From contig NZ_FPKR01000003.1 of the NCBI RefSeq assembly GCF_900119825.1, positions 186,001-250,000 of the forward strand: a DNA stretch of 64,000 nucleotides, in the 5' to 3' direction. The stretch comes from Chitinimonas taiwanensis DSM 18899. GTDB lineage: Bacteria; Pseudomonadota; Gammaproteobacteria; Burkholderiales; Chitinimonadaceae. Shown here in pieces: positions 41,869 through 53,257 of the stretch. A program made the position numbers and the translations under genes. The first letter of the stretch is position 1; each line of letters starts with the position of its first letter. Under the pieces are notes generated by a model. The model made no database searches. It saw only the letters and a list, made by a program, of their open reading frames with translations, and was not told where the DNA came from.

Positions 41869-42753
41869 TCAGGCCGCGGCCAGCTTCTGCTTGCGGCCGT
41901 GCAGCAGATTTTCCAGCGTGTAGAGCAACAGGGCCGACCAGATCAGCGCAAAGCCGATCAACTTGCCCTGGCCAAAAGGCTCGTGCCAAAGAAACACACC
42001 CAGGCCCATCTGCAAGGTGGGGCCGATGTACTGGAGCAGACCGAGCAGCGACATTGGGATACGGCGCGCGCCAGCGGCGAACAGCAGCAGCGGGATGGCA
42101 GTGATCGGCCCGGCGGCGATCAGCAGCCAGTGGGTGTGCGCGTCGCCGTTCACGAAGCCGCTCTGACCGTGGCCGACCAGCCAGCCCAGCCAGGCCAGCG
42201 CGAAGGGCGTCAACAGCAGGGTTTCCAGCGACAGGCCTTCCAGGGCGCCCAGGCTGGCGGTCTTGCGCAGCAGGCCGTAGGTGCCGAAGCTGGCGGCGAG
42301 CAGCAGGCCTATCCACGGCAGCTGGCCGGCCTGCACGGTCAGCCACAGCACGCCGGCCGCCGCCACGCTGATGGCGGCCCACTGCGCGGGGCGCAGGCGT
42401 TCGTGCAGCAGGAAGTAGCCGAACATCACGTTCACAAGCGGATTGATGAAGTAACCGAGGCTGGCATCCACCACCCGGCCGGCATTCACCGCCCAGATAT
42501 AGATAAACCAGTTGATCGACAACACACCGGCACTGGCCACGAAGCGCATGATCACCTTGCGGTCGGCCAAGGCTGGCTTGATCCAGCCCCAGTGCTTCTT
42601 CAGCGCCAGCACGACGGCCAGGAAGACCAGCGACCAGACCATGCGGTGCATGAGGATTTCGAGCGCCGGCACATGCTTGAGCGCCTTCAGGTAAAGCGGT
42701 AACAGGCCCCAGATGAAATAGGCGGCGCAGGCGTACAGGATGCCGGTTTGCAT
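41869..42753 (-). CDS. rarD: RarD, EamA-family transporter
   Basis: A 294-residue inner-membrane protein with ten hydrophobic segments in two EamA halves. Start MQTGILYACAAYFIWGLLPLYLKAL matches RarD (chloramphenicol-sensitive protein) closely. NWFIYIWAVNAGRVVDASLGYFINPLVNV and GLLQYIGPTLQMGLGVFLWHEPF are RarD hallmarks. The physiological substrate is unknown. The start at 42753 is taken over the longer ORF because it begins the family N-terminus. Confidence 0.93.
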   Translation of the reverse strand: MQTGILYACAAYFIWGLLPLYLKALKHVPALEILMHRMVWSLVFLAVVLALKKHWGWIKPALADRKVIMRFVASAGVLSINWFIYIWAVNAGRVVDASLGYFINPLVNVMFGYFLLHERLRPAQWAAISVAAAGVLWLTVQAGQLPWIGLLLAASFGTYGLLRKTASLGALEGLSLETLLLTPFALAWLGWLVGHGQSGFVNGDAHTHWLLIAAGPITAIPLLLFAAGARRIPMSLLGLLQYIGPTLQMGLGVFLWHEPFGQGKLIGFALIWSALLLYTLENLLHGRKQKLAAA

Positions 42754-44233
<1,480 letters not shown>

Positions 44234-44272
44234 GGCTATAAAGGGAAGATCTTCCCCACGCTGGAGCGCAGC

Positions 44273-45127
44273 ATGCAGAACGCCCGACTTGACCATGTGT
44301 TGGTGGGCCGCGAGAGCGGCATTTACCGGATGGCCTACCGCGAGTGGGGTGAGCCAGGCAATCCGCGTGTGATCGTCTGCGCGCATGGTCTGACCCGCAA
44401 TGGGCGTGATTTCGAGCTGCTGGCCGAGGCGTTGGCCGCCGACTTTCGCGTGGTGGCGCCCGATGTACTGGGGCGCGGCGAGAGCGACTGGCTGCGCGAC
44501 CCGATGGGCTATCAGCTGCCGCTGTATGTGCAGGACATGCTGGTACTGATCGCCCGCCTGCAGGTGCAGGAGCTGTACTGGTTCGGTACCTCGATGGGCG
44601 GGCTGATCGGCATGCTGCTGGCCGCCATGCCAGGCACGCCGCTGCGGCGTCTGCTGCTTAACGATGTCGGCCCGGTGCTAACGGCTGCCGCCCTGGCGCG
44701 CATCGGCCAGTATGTGGGCATGACGCCGCCCCTGCCCACGCGCGAGGCCGCTGAGCAATACATCCGCGCGATCTCGGCGCCGTTTGGCCCGCATAGCGAG
44801 GCAGAATGGGCGCGCCTGTGCGATGTGATGCTGAAAGCCGATGGCAGCGGCTGGCGTTTGAATTATGATGCTGGCATTGCTGTGCCATTTCGCCAGGGTG
44901 TGACCGGCGAGGATGTGGATTTGTGGCCCTATTACGAGCGGATTGCCTGTCCGGTGCTGCTCACGCGCGGTAGCCAGTCCGACCTCTTGAGCGCCGAAGT
45001 GGCCTGCGCGATGAGTGAACGTGGTCCGCGCGCGCAATGGATCGATTTCGACGGCGTAGGCCACGCGCCGACTTTTCTGCATGCCGACCAGATTGCCGTG
45101 GCGGCTGCCTTTTTCCGTACCGCCTAG
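44273..45127 (+). CDS. Alpha/beta-hydrolase
   Basis: A 284-residue serine hydrolase. HGLTRNGRDFELL is followed by the nucleophile elbow FGTSMGGLIG, a likely acid in SQSDLLSAE and the catalytic His in VGHAPTF. The order Ser - Asp - His is correct for the fold. It has no signal peptide, so it acts in the cytosol on an unknown ester, lactone or similar substrate. It lies 40 bases after the ene-reductase gene, so both may be expressed together. Confidence 0.88.
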   Translation: MQNARLDHVLVGRESGIYRMAYREWGEPGNPRVIVCAHGLTRNGRDFELLAEALAADFRVVAPDVLGRGESDWLRDPMGYQLPLYVQDMLVLIARLQVQELYWFGTSMGGLIGMLLAAMPGTPLRRLLLNDVGPVLTAAALARIGQYVGMTPPLPTREAAEQYIRAISAPFGPHSEAEWARLCDVMLKADGSGWRLNYDAGIAVPFRQGVTGEDVDLWPYYERIACPVLLTRGSQSDLLSAEVACAMSERGPRAQWIDFDGVGHAPTFLHADQIAVAAAFFRTA

Positions 45128-45144
45128 CGGTATCAAAGTGACGC

Positions 45145-46566
45145 ATGTTCGAACGCCTGCGGCCGCGCAAGCCGGCCGATGCCAACTTCAAGGCCGCGCG
45201 CCGCCTGCTGCCCCGCCTGCCTGAACTACCCATCATTGCTGGGCTGGAGGCGCTGCACGACCTGCTGGCTGAGGGGCTCGCGCAGTCACCCGATGCCGCC
45301 AGCGCGCGTCGCTTGGTGGAATTGATCGCTCCGGCGGCGGAAAGCTGTGCTGGCCAGGGCCTGGAAGCCCTGGCGGGCGCCGAGGACAATCCGGCCCGGC
45401 GCGACCTGACCGGCCAGCGCCTGGCGCGCCTGGCCGATCTGCTGGCCGGCGCCTGCTATGCGGAGGCGGTGCGCGAAACGCGTGCACTTGAGCAGGGCAG
45501 TGGTCGCCTGCAGGAACTCAATCGCCTGGCTGGTGGCTATTTTCAATGGTTTGGCATGGCCTGTACCGCCCGTGCCTTGCTCGACCCCCATGCAGCCAGC
45601 CAGGGCTGGCAGGGTGCCAGCCAGCTCTACCTGGCCCTGGTGCGCCTCGGTGCCCTGTCTGCCCAGCCTCAGCGTGCCGAACAGGAGCCAGCCCGCTCGC
45701 TCGCCTATCTGCTGCTGGCCTGCGATGTATTTCCGCAGCTTGATACCGCCAAGGATGTGGCCGCCGCCGTGCAGGTCTGTCTGTTGCTCAGCCGGCATGT
45801 CTGGCTGGCGGCCGATTTCTACCGGCAAACCCCGCTGGTGCAGCTGCCCGATGCGCTGGAAGCACAGCGCGCGGTGGGCTGGGACGGCAGCGGCCGGGTC
45901 GAGCCCACGCTCTGCTACGGCCTGGATGACTGCCTGCCCGCGCTGACGGCGCTGGAGATGCCGCTTGAAGCCACGCTGCTGGCCGCGCTGCGCCACGCCT
46001 GGTTCGAGCGCGCGAATCGTGCACCGCGCCCGGCGGTACGCAAGCTCGGTCACGCCTGGCTGGCGCTCGACTTCATGCGCATCCGCGGCCTTTTGGGTCA
46101 GAAACAGGCGCGCCGTCCGGCCAATGATCCCTTCCTGCACCGCGTAGCCCTGCTGGATGCCGACGAGGGCGGCGTGGCGCTGCGTATGAGTGCCGAGGTG
46201 GCCGCCCAGGCCAAGGGAGGGCTGATGGCGCTGGAAATGGGCAGCCGCGGCTGGTGGTTGGCGCAGATGACGCGTTGGCAGGCTGATGGCGTCAACGATG
46301 TGTTCCTGGCCGGCCGCTGGCTCGGGCAGAAGGCCGAGCCCTTGCGGGTGGAAGTGGGCGGATTGGTACGCCAGGCCCTGTATCTGCCGCCCGCCAGTGA
46401 GAACGCCTACCAGGCCGCCCTGCTGTTTGATGAGGCGCTGCCCAGCGCGCTGCGCAATCTCCTGGTCGACCTGGGCGATGGTGCGCAGAACATCAAGCTG
46501 GCCGCGGCCGAGAAGCTGGGCGCGCGCCTGCTGCGCTACCGCATCCTGGCGCAGAAGCAGGGCTGA
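45145..46566 (+). CDS. Unknown 473-residue protein
   Basis: No family recognised with confidence. The first 320 residues are helical and Ala/Leu-rich, with repeating segments rather like a tandem helical scaffold (LPELPIIAGLEALHDLLAEGL, RLARLADLLAGACYAEAVRE). Residues about 325-430 look beta-rich and may be a PilZ-like c-di-GMP domain (VALLDADEGGVALRMSAEVA, MALEMGSRGWWLAQMTRWQ, LRVEVGGLVRQALYLPP), but the Arg motif of PilZ is not clear. It has no signal peptide or membrane helix. It begins 17 bases after the hydrolase. Confidence 0.75.
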   Translation: MFERLRPRKPADANFKAARRLLPRLPELPIIAGLEALHDLLAEGLAQSPDAASARRLVELIAPAAESCAGQGLEALAGAEDNPARRDLTGQRLARLADLLAGACYAEAVRETRALEQGSGRLQELNRLAGGYFQWFGMACTARALLDPHAASQGWQGASQLYLALVRLGALSAQPQRAEQEPARSLAYLLLACDVFPQLDTAKDVAAAVQVCLLLSRHVWLAADFYRQTPLVQLPDALEAQRAVGWDGSGRVEPTLCYGLDDCLPALTALEMPLEATLLAALRHAWFERANRAPRPAVRKLGHAWLALDFMRIRGLLGQKQARRPANDPFLHRVALLDADEGGVALRMSAEVAAQAKGGLMALEMGSRGWWLAQMTRWQADGVNDVFLAGRWLGQKAEPLRVEVGGLVRQALYLPPASENAYQAALLFDEALPSALRNLLVDLGDGAQNIKLAAAEKLGARLLRYRILAQKQG

Positions 46567-46572
46567 GCCGGC

Positions 46573-47211
46573 CTAATCCGCCTGCCTCGCCAGTGCCTCG
46601 GCCTTCAACTTGGCGACCGGGTCGCCCTGACGCGCAGCGGCCGTGTACCAGAGCAGGGCCTTGGCGCGGTCGGGCGCCGTGCCATCGCCATGCTCATACA
46701 TAGCGGCGACCAGATACTGCGCCGCCATATCGCCGCCCTCCGCGGCTTGTTCATACCAGATCACCGCTTGCCGAAAATCTTTGGCCACCCCGCGACCGAG
46801 GAAATACTGGGTGCCCAGGCTGAGCTGAGCCTGTGTGTGCCCCTGTTCAGCTGCACGCTGGAACCACTGGCTGGCCAGTGGCTGCGAACGCGGCACACCC
46901 TCGCCATGTTCATGCACGAGGCCCAGCGCATAGGCGGCATTCATCACCCCACCCCGCGCGGCTTTCTCCAGCCAGGGCAACCAAGCGCTGGTGTCGCTAC
47001 CCGCTTCACCACGCTTGAGCATCATCGCGTAGTTGTACTGGGCGAGCGCATCACCCCCTTCGGCCAGCTGGCGGAACTGGGCCAGGGCCTGCGCATGCTG
47101 GCCAGCAGCATAGCTGGCGAAGGCGCGTGCATGGGCCGCCTCATCGGCCTGTACCGAGGGCAGCAACAATAGTCCGGCAAGCAGGCAGGGCAGTAGGGTA
47201 GGGTGGGGCAT
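46573..47211 (-). CDS. Secreted Sel1-repeat (TPR-like) protein
   Basis: A 212-residue protein with a signal peptide (LLPCLLAGLLLLPSVQA). Four to five Sel1 repeats are visible by spacing and consensus: GGDALAQYNYAMMLKRGE, GGVMNAAYALGLVHEHGEGV, QGHTQAQLSLGTQYFLGRGV and GGDMAAQYLVAAMYEHGDGT. Such repeats mediate protein contacts in the periplasm. It converges with the preceding gene. The function is otherwise unknown. Confidence 0.92.
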   Translation of the reverse strand: MPHPTLLPCLLAGLLLLPSVQADEAAHARAFASYAAGQHAQALAQFRQLAEGGDALAQYNYAMMLKRGEAGSDTSAWLPWLEKAARGGVMNAAYALGLVHEHGEGVPRSQPLASQWFQRAAEQGHTQAQLSLGTQYFLGRGVAKDFRQAVIWYEQAAEGGDMAAQYLVAAMYEHGDGTAPDRAKALLWYTAAARQGDPVAKLKAEALARQAD

Positions 47212-47284
47212 GATGAATCTCGTCTGGCGGTGCTGATGACTGGGTCGGGGAGGATGCGCGAATCTGTCGGTGGCATCGGTCTGC

Positions 47285-48802
47285 CTAGCCCGCTGGAAGA
47301 CGAAAGTAACGCACCTGCTGGCGCAGATTCTCGGCCAGCGCGCTCATTTCCTCGGCCGTACTGGCCAGCTCCTCAGCCGCCGCGCTATCGGCCTGGGCCA
47401 CGCGCGCGAATTCCTGCACCGCGCTGTCCATTGCCTGCACACCGGCCGCCTGCAGCTCGCTGGCCTGGGCGACCTCGGCGGCGCGTTCGGCCGCCATATG
47501 CATGCTGCCGTCCAGCGCGGTGAACTCCTCCGCGCTATCGGCAGCCAGCGCCTGGATGCGCGCGGTCAGTGCCGATACCTCATTCGCGGCGCTCTGGCTG
47601 CGCTGGGCGAGTTTGCGCACCTCGTTGGCCACCACGGCGAAGCCGCGCCCATAGCTGCCGGCGCGGGCGGCCTCAATCGCGGCATTCAGTGCCAGCATAT
47701 TGGTCTGGTAGGCAATGTCTTCGACCAGGCTGAGCAGAGTGGAAATGCGCTGCATCTCGCCGCTGGCGGTCAGCACCAGCTCGATGCCGTGCCGGGTGCG
47801 CTGCTGGGCGGTACGGCTGAGCTGGGCGCTGGAGTTCGCGCTATCGCGCGTGTGGTCGATGCCGAAGCGAATCTGCGCCAGTGACTGATGGCTGTAGGTA
47901 ATGCGCTGGCTCAGGGTCTCACTTTGCTGGCGCAGCTGCTCGGTGCTGGCGGCGATCTCGGCTGCATGGCTTTCCAGGGCTTGGCTGCCACTGTGCACCT
48001 CGCTGATCACCCGCAATAGCTGTTCGCGCATCTGGTCCAGCGCGGCTAGAAGGCTTTGCTGCGCATCGGCCCGGTAGCTGACCGGCAGGAGCAGATCACC
48101 TTGGGCGATGCGCTGCATGGCCAGCTTGGCCTGCTGCGGCTCGCCGCCCAGCTGTTGCTGCAGGCGGCGCCAGAGCAGATAGCCAGCCAGGGCCAGGGTA
48201 AGCAGGCCAAGGCCGGCCAGTAGCAGCAGACGCTGGCGGCTCTGCCTCAGCGTGTCGGCCGCCTGCTGGCGCTGGCGGGCTTCGTCCTGACGCGCCAAGT
48301 CGACCTGCTCGGCAATCGCCTGGCTGTGCCGGGTGAACAGGCTATTCATCCTGTCCATGACGGCCTGTGCCTGCTGCGGGTCATCACGTTGGATGGCGGG
48401 TAGCAGCTCGCCCTCCAGTAGCTGCAGATAATCGAGCGCGACGGGGCCGGCGCGCTCGCGCAAGGGTTGCAACAGGGCGGCGGGCAGCGTGCTGCGCTGC
48501 CAGTAGGCGAGGCGGGCGCGGAATAGTGCGCTGTGCCGCTCGAGCTCTCCCAGTCTTGCTGCGCTCGGCTGGGCCAGTTGTTCCTTGGCCAGCAGATGGA
48601 TGTCGAGCAGATAGGCGGGTGGCGGCAGGATGTCGGCAACCAGGTCCTTGCTCTGCGCGATGCGCGTATCGATCGGCCCGCCGATGATCAGCTGGCTGGC
48701 TTGCTGCCAGGCCAGCGCAAACAGCAGACCCTGGCCGATCAGCAGGATGACGAAGAGCAGCAGGATGCTCTGGCGCAGGCTGGGCAGGGGAAGCGCTCTC
48801 AC
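47285..48802 (-). CDS. Methyl-accepting chemotaxis protein
   Basis: A 505-residue receptor. Membrane helix 1 ([21 protein letters not shown]), a periplasmic four-helix-like sensor (about 35-185), membrane helix 2 ([20 protein letters not shown]) and HAMP follow in order. The long signalling coiled coil has the hairpin tip [42 protein letters not shown]. The tip is canonical, so it should contact CheA/CheW. The ligand is unknown. No che genes are adjacent. Confidence 0.94.
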   Translation of the reverse strand: MRALPLPSLRQSILLLFVILLIGQGLLFALAWQQASQLIIGGPIDTRIAQSKDLVADILPPPAYLLDIHLLAKEQLAQPSAARLGELERHSALFRARLAYWQRSTLPAALLQPLRERAGPVALDYLQLLEGELLPAIQRDDPQQAQAVMDRMNSLFTRHSQAIAEQVDLARQDEARQRQQAADTLRQSRQRLLLLAGLGLLTLALAGYLLWRRLQQQLGGEPQQAKLAMQRIAQGDLLLPVSYRADAQQSLLAALDQMREQLLRVISEVHSGSQALESHAAEIAASTEQLRQQSETLSQRITYSHQSLAQIRFGIDHTRDSANSSAQLSRTAQQRTRHGIELVLTASGEMQRISTLLSLVEDIAYQTNMLALNAAIEAARAGSYGRGFAVVANEVRKLAQRSQSAANEVSALTARIQALAADSAEEFTALDGSMHMAAERAAEVAQASELQAAGVQAMDSAVQEFARVAQADSAAAEELASTAEEMSALAENLRQQVRYFRLPAG

Positions 48803-48972
48803 GCGGCCGCTCCTATCTGAACCGTGGCTAGCAGGCGGCGAGTACGGGCGGTGTTCGCGAGCTGCGGGGTGGTGACGCGCATGCGGGCTTTCGATGGCAA
48901 TGAGGCGGAATGCAGACCTGTCTCCGTATTAGCCCATGTGTGCCGCGAATGCCGTTTGCCAGGCGTCAAATG

Positions 48973-48999
48973 CAAAAAAGCCGCCCATGGGGCGGCTTT
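48973..48999 (-). terminator. Intrinsic terminator of the DEAD-box gene
   Basis: On the minus strand, AAAGCCGCCCC / GGGCGGCTTTTTT, 22 bases past the stop. Confidence 0.85.
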
Positions 49000-49021
49000 C
49001 TCGTGGCGGGACGGCGACGGA

Positions 49022-50722
49022 TTAGTCGAAGTCGCGGCCGCTCGGGAAGGACGGACGGTTGCCGCGCTTGCCGGCATTGGCGCGCGGCGAGTCGCTACGG
49101 CCACCAAAGCCGCCACCGTTACCGCGGTTACCATTGCCTTGCGGACGGGCACCACCGCTCTTGCGGTTGCCGTTCTCGAACGGGCTGTGCAGGGTCAGGC
49201 GTGGCTGCTCGGCGTACAGCGTCGGGTCGGCTTCCAGGCCCTTGAAGTTGCCGCTGCTGCGCGGCTTGCTGTCAAAGCGGTTGCCATCGTTGAAGGCAGG
49301 TTGACGATCGCCATAGCTGCGACGTTCGCCTTGCGGCTTGCGGTCGCCATACGGACGCTCGCCAGCAAAGGCCGGACGATCACCTTGCGGCTTACGATCG
49401 CCGAACGGGCGCTGTTCACGATCGCCAAAGCTCTTGCGCTCGCCATAGGGCTTTTGTTCGCGGTCGCCATAAGGCTTGCGATCTTCGAAGCGGTTTGGAC
49501 GGCTGCTATCGCGACCGCCGCCGAAGCTGCGCTTTTCGCCAAAGCGGCTGCCGCCATTGCTCGGACGCGGTTCGAAGCGTGCCTTCAGGCCGTCGAATTC
49601 CACCGGATTGATCTTGCGGCCGATGAACTTCTCGATGCGGCGCAGGGCCGGCACTTCATGCTTGGCGGCAAACGAGATGGCGATGCCTTCGCGACCGGCG
49701 CGACCGGTACGGCCGATGCGGTGCACATAGTCTTCGGCGAACTTGGGCAGGTCGAAGTTCACCACGTGGGTGATGCCAGCCACGTCGATACCACGGGCCG
49801 CCACATCGGTGGCGACCAGCACATCGACTTCACCCTTCTTCAGGCGGGCCAGGGTCCGGGTACGTTCGCGCTGCGGCATGTCGCCATGCAGGGCGGCGGC
49901 CTTCTTGCCTTGGCCAAGCAGACGGTCGGCGAGGTCGCCGGCATCGAGCTTGGTGGCGATGAAGATGATGGCCTGGCCGACAGCCTCATCCGCCAGAATG
50001 TGGTCAAGCAGCTTGGTCTTGTGGCCGATGTCGTCAGCGTAGTGGAGCTTCTCGACAATCTGTTCCTGGCGACGGGCCGGGGCAGCGATCTCGATACGCT
50101 CGGGATTGTTCAGCAGCGACTGGGCGATGGTGGCGATATCGCCATCCAGCGTGGCCGAGAACAGCGCGGTCACGCGCTCCTTGGGCAGCTTGGTGGCGAT
50201 ATGGGCGATGTCATCGCGGAAGCCGAGGTCGAGCATGCGGTCGGCTTCATCCAGTACCAGCATTTCCAGGCGCGACAGATCGATACGGCCACGTTCGATC
50301 AGATCGATCAGGCGGCCAGGGGTGGCAACCAGGATTTCCACCGGGCTCGACAGCAGCTTGATCTGCAGCGGGTAGGGCATGCCACCCACGACGCTCACCA
50401 CCTTGGCGTGGCGCAGTTGCTTGCCATAGGTTTCGGCAGCGGTCTTGATCTGGGCAGCCAGTTCGCGGGTCGGCGACAGCACCAGGATGCGCGGGCCTTT
50501 GCCCGGCTTGTCGGTTTTTTCAGTCAGGAAGTTCAGTGCCGGCAGCATGAAGGCGGCGGTCTTGCCCGTACCGGTCGCAGCCGAAGCCATCACATCGCGG
50601 CGAGCCATCAAGGTGGGGATGGCAGCTTGCTGGATCGGGGTAGGTTGGGTGTAGCCCGAGGTGATCAGCGTGTCGAGGATGGGTTGGGCGAGGCCGAGGT
50701 CGGCAAAAGTGACTTGAGTCAA
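49022..50722 (-). CDS. DEAD-box RNA helicase with repetitive charged tail
   Basis: A 566-residue helicase. Motifs: GYTQPTPIQQAAIP (Q), ASAATGTGKTAAF (I), [12 protein letters not shown] (II), SAT (III) and [13 protein letters not shown] (VI). From about residue 375 a disordered tail carries tandem repeats of the type (Y/F)GDR(E/K)(Q)KP(Y/Q)G, followed by Gly/Asn/Arg-rich sequence. Such tails bind RNA. It resembles the CsdA/RhlE group, but assignment to one paralogue is uncertain. It lies back to back with typA. Confidence 0.92.
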   Translation of the reverse strand: MTQVTFADLGLAQPILDTLITSGYTQPTPIQQAAIPTLMARRDVMASAATGTGKTAAFMLPALNFLTEKTDKPGKGPRILVLSPTRELAAQIKTAAETYGKQLRHAKVVSVVGGMPYPLQIKLLSSPVEILVATPGRLIDLIERGRIDLSRLEMLVLDEADRMLDLGFRDDIAHIATKLPKERVTALFSATLDGDIATIAQSLLNNPERIEIAAPARRQEQIVEKLHYADDIGHKTKLLDHILADEAVGQAIIFIATKLDAGDLADRLLGQGKKAAALHGDMPQRERTRTLARLKKGEVDVLVATDVAARGIDVAGITHVVNFDLPKFAEDYVHRIGRTGRAGREGIAISFAAKHEVPALRRIEKFIGRKINPVEFDGLKARFEPRPSNGGSRFGEKRSFGGGRDSSRPNRFEDRKPYGDREQKPYGERKSFGDREQRPFGDRKPQGDRPAFAGERPYGDRKPQGERRSYGDRQPAFNDGNRFDSKPRSSGNFKGLEADPTLYAEQPRLTLHSPFENGNRKSGGARPQGNGNRGNGGGFGGRSDSPRANAGKRGNRPSFPSGRDFD

Positions 50723-51157
50723 AGCGTTTTCCTAAGTAGGTGCGCTTCCCCTTGAACAGTAGTAGGGGAAGCACGAACGAAGCCGAGCATGCACGCCAAG
50801 ACAAACAAGCCCCTAGTGCTGGGCTGGCAGACAATAAGCTGCCTAGCGCGGCGAGCGCGGAATTCGTATTTTGCAAAGCCTAGTTATCAGGCTGAAAGCT
50901 GGGATCGACAGAGGCCGGAATGCGGCAGTCTTGCGGATCGGCAGCGCCAACATCGACGCTAACCGAAATGGCGCCAAGTACCATTGAAACTACTGCGGCG
51001 CGGAGGTCAGGGACGATGATTCGCAGGGACTGTGCCCGGCGAAGCTGCGCATTATCCTGAAAACAAAAGAAAAACTCAAATACTTTGTGCGGTGCAGTAG
51101 TTTTGCCGTGCTAAAATCGGCGGTTTCCAGTATTCCGAACTGACAGGTTTCTCAATC
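50723..51157. other. Divergent intergenic region, about 435 bases
   Basis: Holds the promoters of the DEAD-box helicase (minus) and of typA (plus). No ORF, RNA gene or repeat was recognised. Its length leaves room for a long helicase leader of cold-shock type. Confidence 0.5.
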
Positions 51158-52972
51158 ATGAGCCGCGCACTACGCAATATCGCCATCATCGCCCACGTTG
51201 ACCACGGCAAGACTACGCTGGTTGACCAACTGCTGCGCCAATCCGGCACCTTCCGCGACAATCAACAGGTTGATGAGCGCGTGATGGACAGCAACGATCT
51301 TGAAAAAGAGCGCGGCATTACGATTCTGGCCAAGAACACCGCCATCGAATATGAAGGCACCCATATCAATATCGTTGACACCCCAGGTCACGCCGACTTC
51401 GGCGGTGAAGTGGAGCGTGTGCTGGGTATGGTGGATGGTGTGCTGCTGCTGGTGGATGCTGTGGAAGGCCCGATGCCGCAAACCCGCTTTGTGACCAAGA
51501 AGGCATTGGCGCTGGGCCTGCGCCCCATCGTGGTGATCAACAAGGTTGACCGTCCGGGCGCGCGTTGCGACTGGGTGCTGGACCAGACTTTTGATCTGTT
51601 CGACAAGCTCGGCGCGACCAATGAGCAGCTCGACTTTCCGGTGATCTATGCTTCGGGCCTGAATGGTTTTGCCAAGCTGGAACTCGAACATGAGTCGGAT
51701 AATATGCGTCCGCTGTTCGAGACCGTGCTCAAGCATGTTCCCAGCCCTCCGGGCAACCCGGACGCGCCGCTGCAGATGCAACTGGCTGCCCTTGATTACT
51801 CGACCTACACCGGCCGTCTGGGCGTAGGCAAGGTGGTGAATGGTCGTATCAAGCCGGGCCAGCAGGTGGTGGTGATGAACCACGACGAGCAGGTGGCGTC
51901 TGGCCGTATCAACCAAGTGCTGGGCTTCAAGGGTCTGGAGCGCGTGCCGGTGGAAGGCGCCGAAGCGGGCGATATCATCATCATCTCCGGTCTGGACGAC
52001 ATTGGCATCGGTGTCACCATCTGTGACAAGGATGCGCCTGTTGGTCTGCCGGTACTGGGTGTGGACGAGCCGACCCTGACCATGGACTTCATGGTCAACA
52101 CCTCGCCGCTGGCCGGCACCGAAGGCAAGTTCGTCACCTCGCGCCAGATTCGCGATCGCCTGACCAAGGAACTGCTGACCAACGTCGCCCTGCGCGTGGA
52201 AGACACCGAAGATGCTGACGTCTTCCGTGTGTCGGGCCGTGGCGAGCTGCACCTGACCATTCTGCTGGAAAGCATGCGTCGCGAAGGCTTCGAAATGGCC
52301 GTGGCCAAGCCGCGCGTGGTGTACAAGGAAATCGACGGTCAGAAGTGCGAGCCGTACGAAAACCTGACCATTGACCTGGAAGATGCGCACCAGGGCGGCG
52401 TGATGGAAGAAATCGGTCGCCGCCGCGGCGAGCTGACCAATATGGAATCGGATGGTCAGGGTCGTACCCGCCTCGAATACCATATTCCGGCTCGTGGCCT
52501 GATCGGCTTCCAGTCCGACTTCATGACCATGACCCGCGGTACTGGTCTGATGAGTCATGTGTTCGACGACTACGCACCGGTCAAGCCTGATATGCCCGGT
52601 CGCCACAATGGCGTGCTGATTTCGCAGGATAACGGCGAGGCTGTGGCTTACGCGTTGTGGAAGCTGGAAGACCGTGGTCGCATGTTCGTTTCGCCTGGCG
52701 ACAAGCTGTACGAAGGCATGATCATCGGCATCCATAGCCGCGACAACGACCTGGTGGTCAACCCGATCAAGGGCAAGCAACTGACCAACGTGCGCGCCTC
52801 CGGCACCGATGAGGCAGTGCGTCTGACCACGCCGATCAAGCTGTCGCTCGAGTCGGCCGTGGAATTCATCGATGACGACGAGCTGGTGGAAATCACCCCG
52901 GTCAGCATCCGTATCCGCAAGCGTCATCTGCAGGAACACGAGCGCCGCCGCGCCAGCAAGGCTTCTGCTTAA
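51158..52972 (+). CDS. typA: Ribosome-associated GTPase TypA/BipA
   Basis: A 604-residue translational GTPase that acts on 70S and 50S ribosomes, mainly under stress and low temperature. G-domain motifs: AHVDHGKTT (G1), ITIL (G2), [12 protein letters not shown] (G3), NKVDRPGAR (G4). The BipA-specific C-terminal half is present ([27 protein letters not shown]). Length matches the family (about 605). The terminator follows within 20 bases. Start ATG fits [17 protein letters not shown]. Confidence 0.97.
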   Translation: MSRALRNIAIIAHVDHGKTTLVDQLLRQSGTFRDNQQVDERVMDSNDLEKERGITILAKNTAIEYEGTHINIVDTPGHADFGGEVERVLGMVDGVLLLVDAVEGPMPQTRFVTKKALALGLRPIVVINKVDRPGARCDWVLDQTFDLFDKLGATNEQLDFPVIYASGLNGFAKLELEHESDNMRPLFETVLKHVPSPPGNPDAPLQMQLAALDYSTYTGRLGVGKVVNGRIKPGQQVVVMNHDEQVASGRINQVLGFKGLERVPVEGAEAGDIIIISGLDDIGIGVTICDKDAPVGLPVLGVDEPTLTMDFMVNTSPLAGTEGKFVTSRQIRDRLTKELLTNVALRVEDTEDADVFRVSGRGELHLTILLESMRREGFEMAVAKPRVVYKEIDGQKCEPYENLTIDLEDAHQGGVMEEIGRRRGELTNMESDGQGRTRLEYHIPARGLIGFQSDFMTMTRGTGLMSHVFDDYAPVKPDMPGRHNGVLISQDNGEAVAYALWKLEDRGRMFVSPGDKLYEGMIIGIHSRDNDLVVNPIKGKQLTNVRASGTDEAVRLTTPIKLSLESAVEFIDDDELVEITPVSIRIRKRHLQEHERRRASKASA

Positions 52973-52989
52973 GCAGATTGCCGCGCAAT

Positions 52990-53021
52990 GAAAAAGGCCG
53001 CCTTCGGGTGGCCTTTTTTAT
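52990..53021 (+). terminator. Intrinsic terminator of typA
   Basis: The stem AAAGGCCGCC / GGTGGCCTTTTTT around TTCG, just after typA. Confidence 0.88.
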
Positions 53022-53136
53022 TGCGCTCAGTGGCTGCTGGCGTCGGTTTGCTGTGGCATGGGCGGTGGGCTGTCCGTTTTCCACTCGCTTTGTTTGTATT
53101 GAAACTACATGCTGCTTTGCACAATCGAGCGCTTGC

Positions 53137-53180
53137 TTGACAGATTTTTCACTGGGACGTATGTTTCAAACAACCGTTTG
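53137..53180 (+). promoter_or_regulatory. Promoter and PsrA-like operator of the psrA-fadE operon
   Basis: A perfect -35 TTGACA (53137-53142), a 17-base spacer and a -10 TATGTT (53160-53165) are followed by CAAAC-AACC-GTTTG at 53167-53180 (arms of five with four between). The latter matches the Pseudomonas PsrA motif (G/C)AAAC-N(2-4)-GTTT(G/C). Its place over the start of transcription suits a repressor. Confidence 0.78.
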
Positions 53181-53257
53181 ACTGAATCAGCTATGCTTCG
53201 GCTTAAACGAGCGTCTGCCTTGGCGGGCGGGCGCGAAAATCTAGACTGGCAGAACAG

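Noticed and set aside
51170-52939. 589-residue minus-strand ORF over typA
   Set aside because: Antisense shadow of typA, with His/Gln-rich low-complexity translation.
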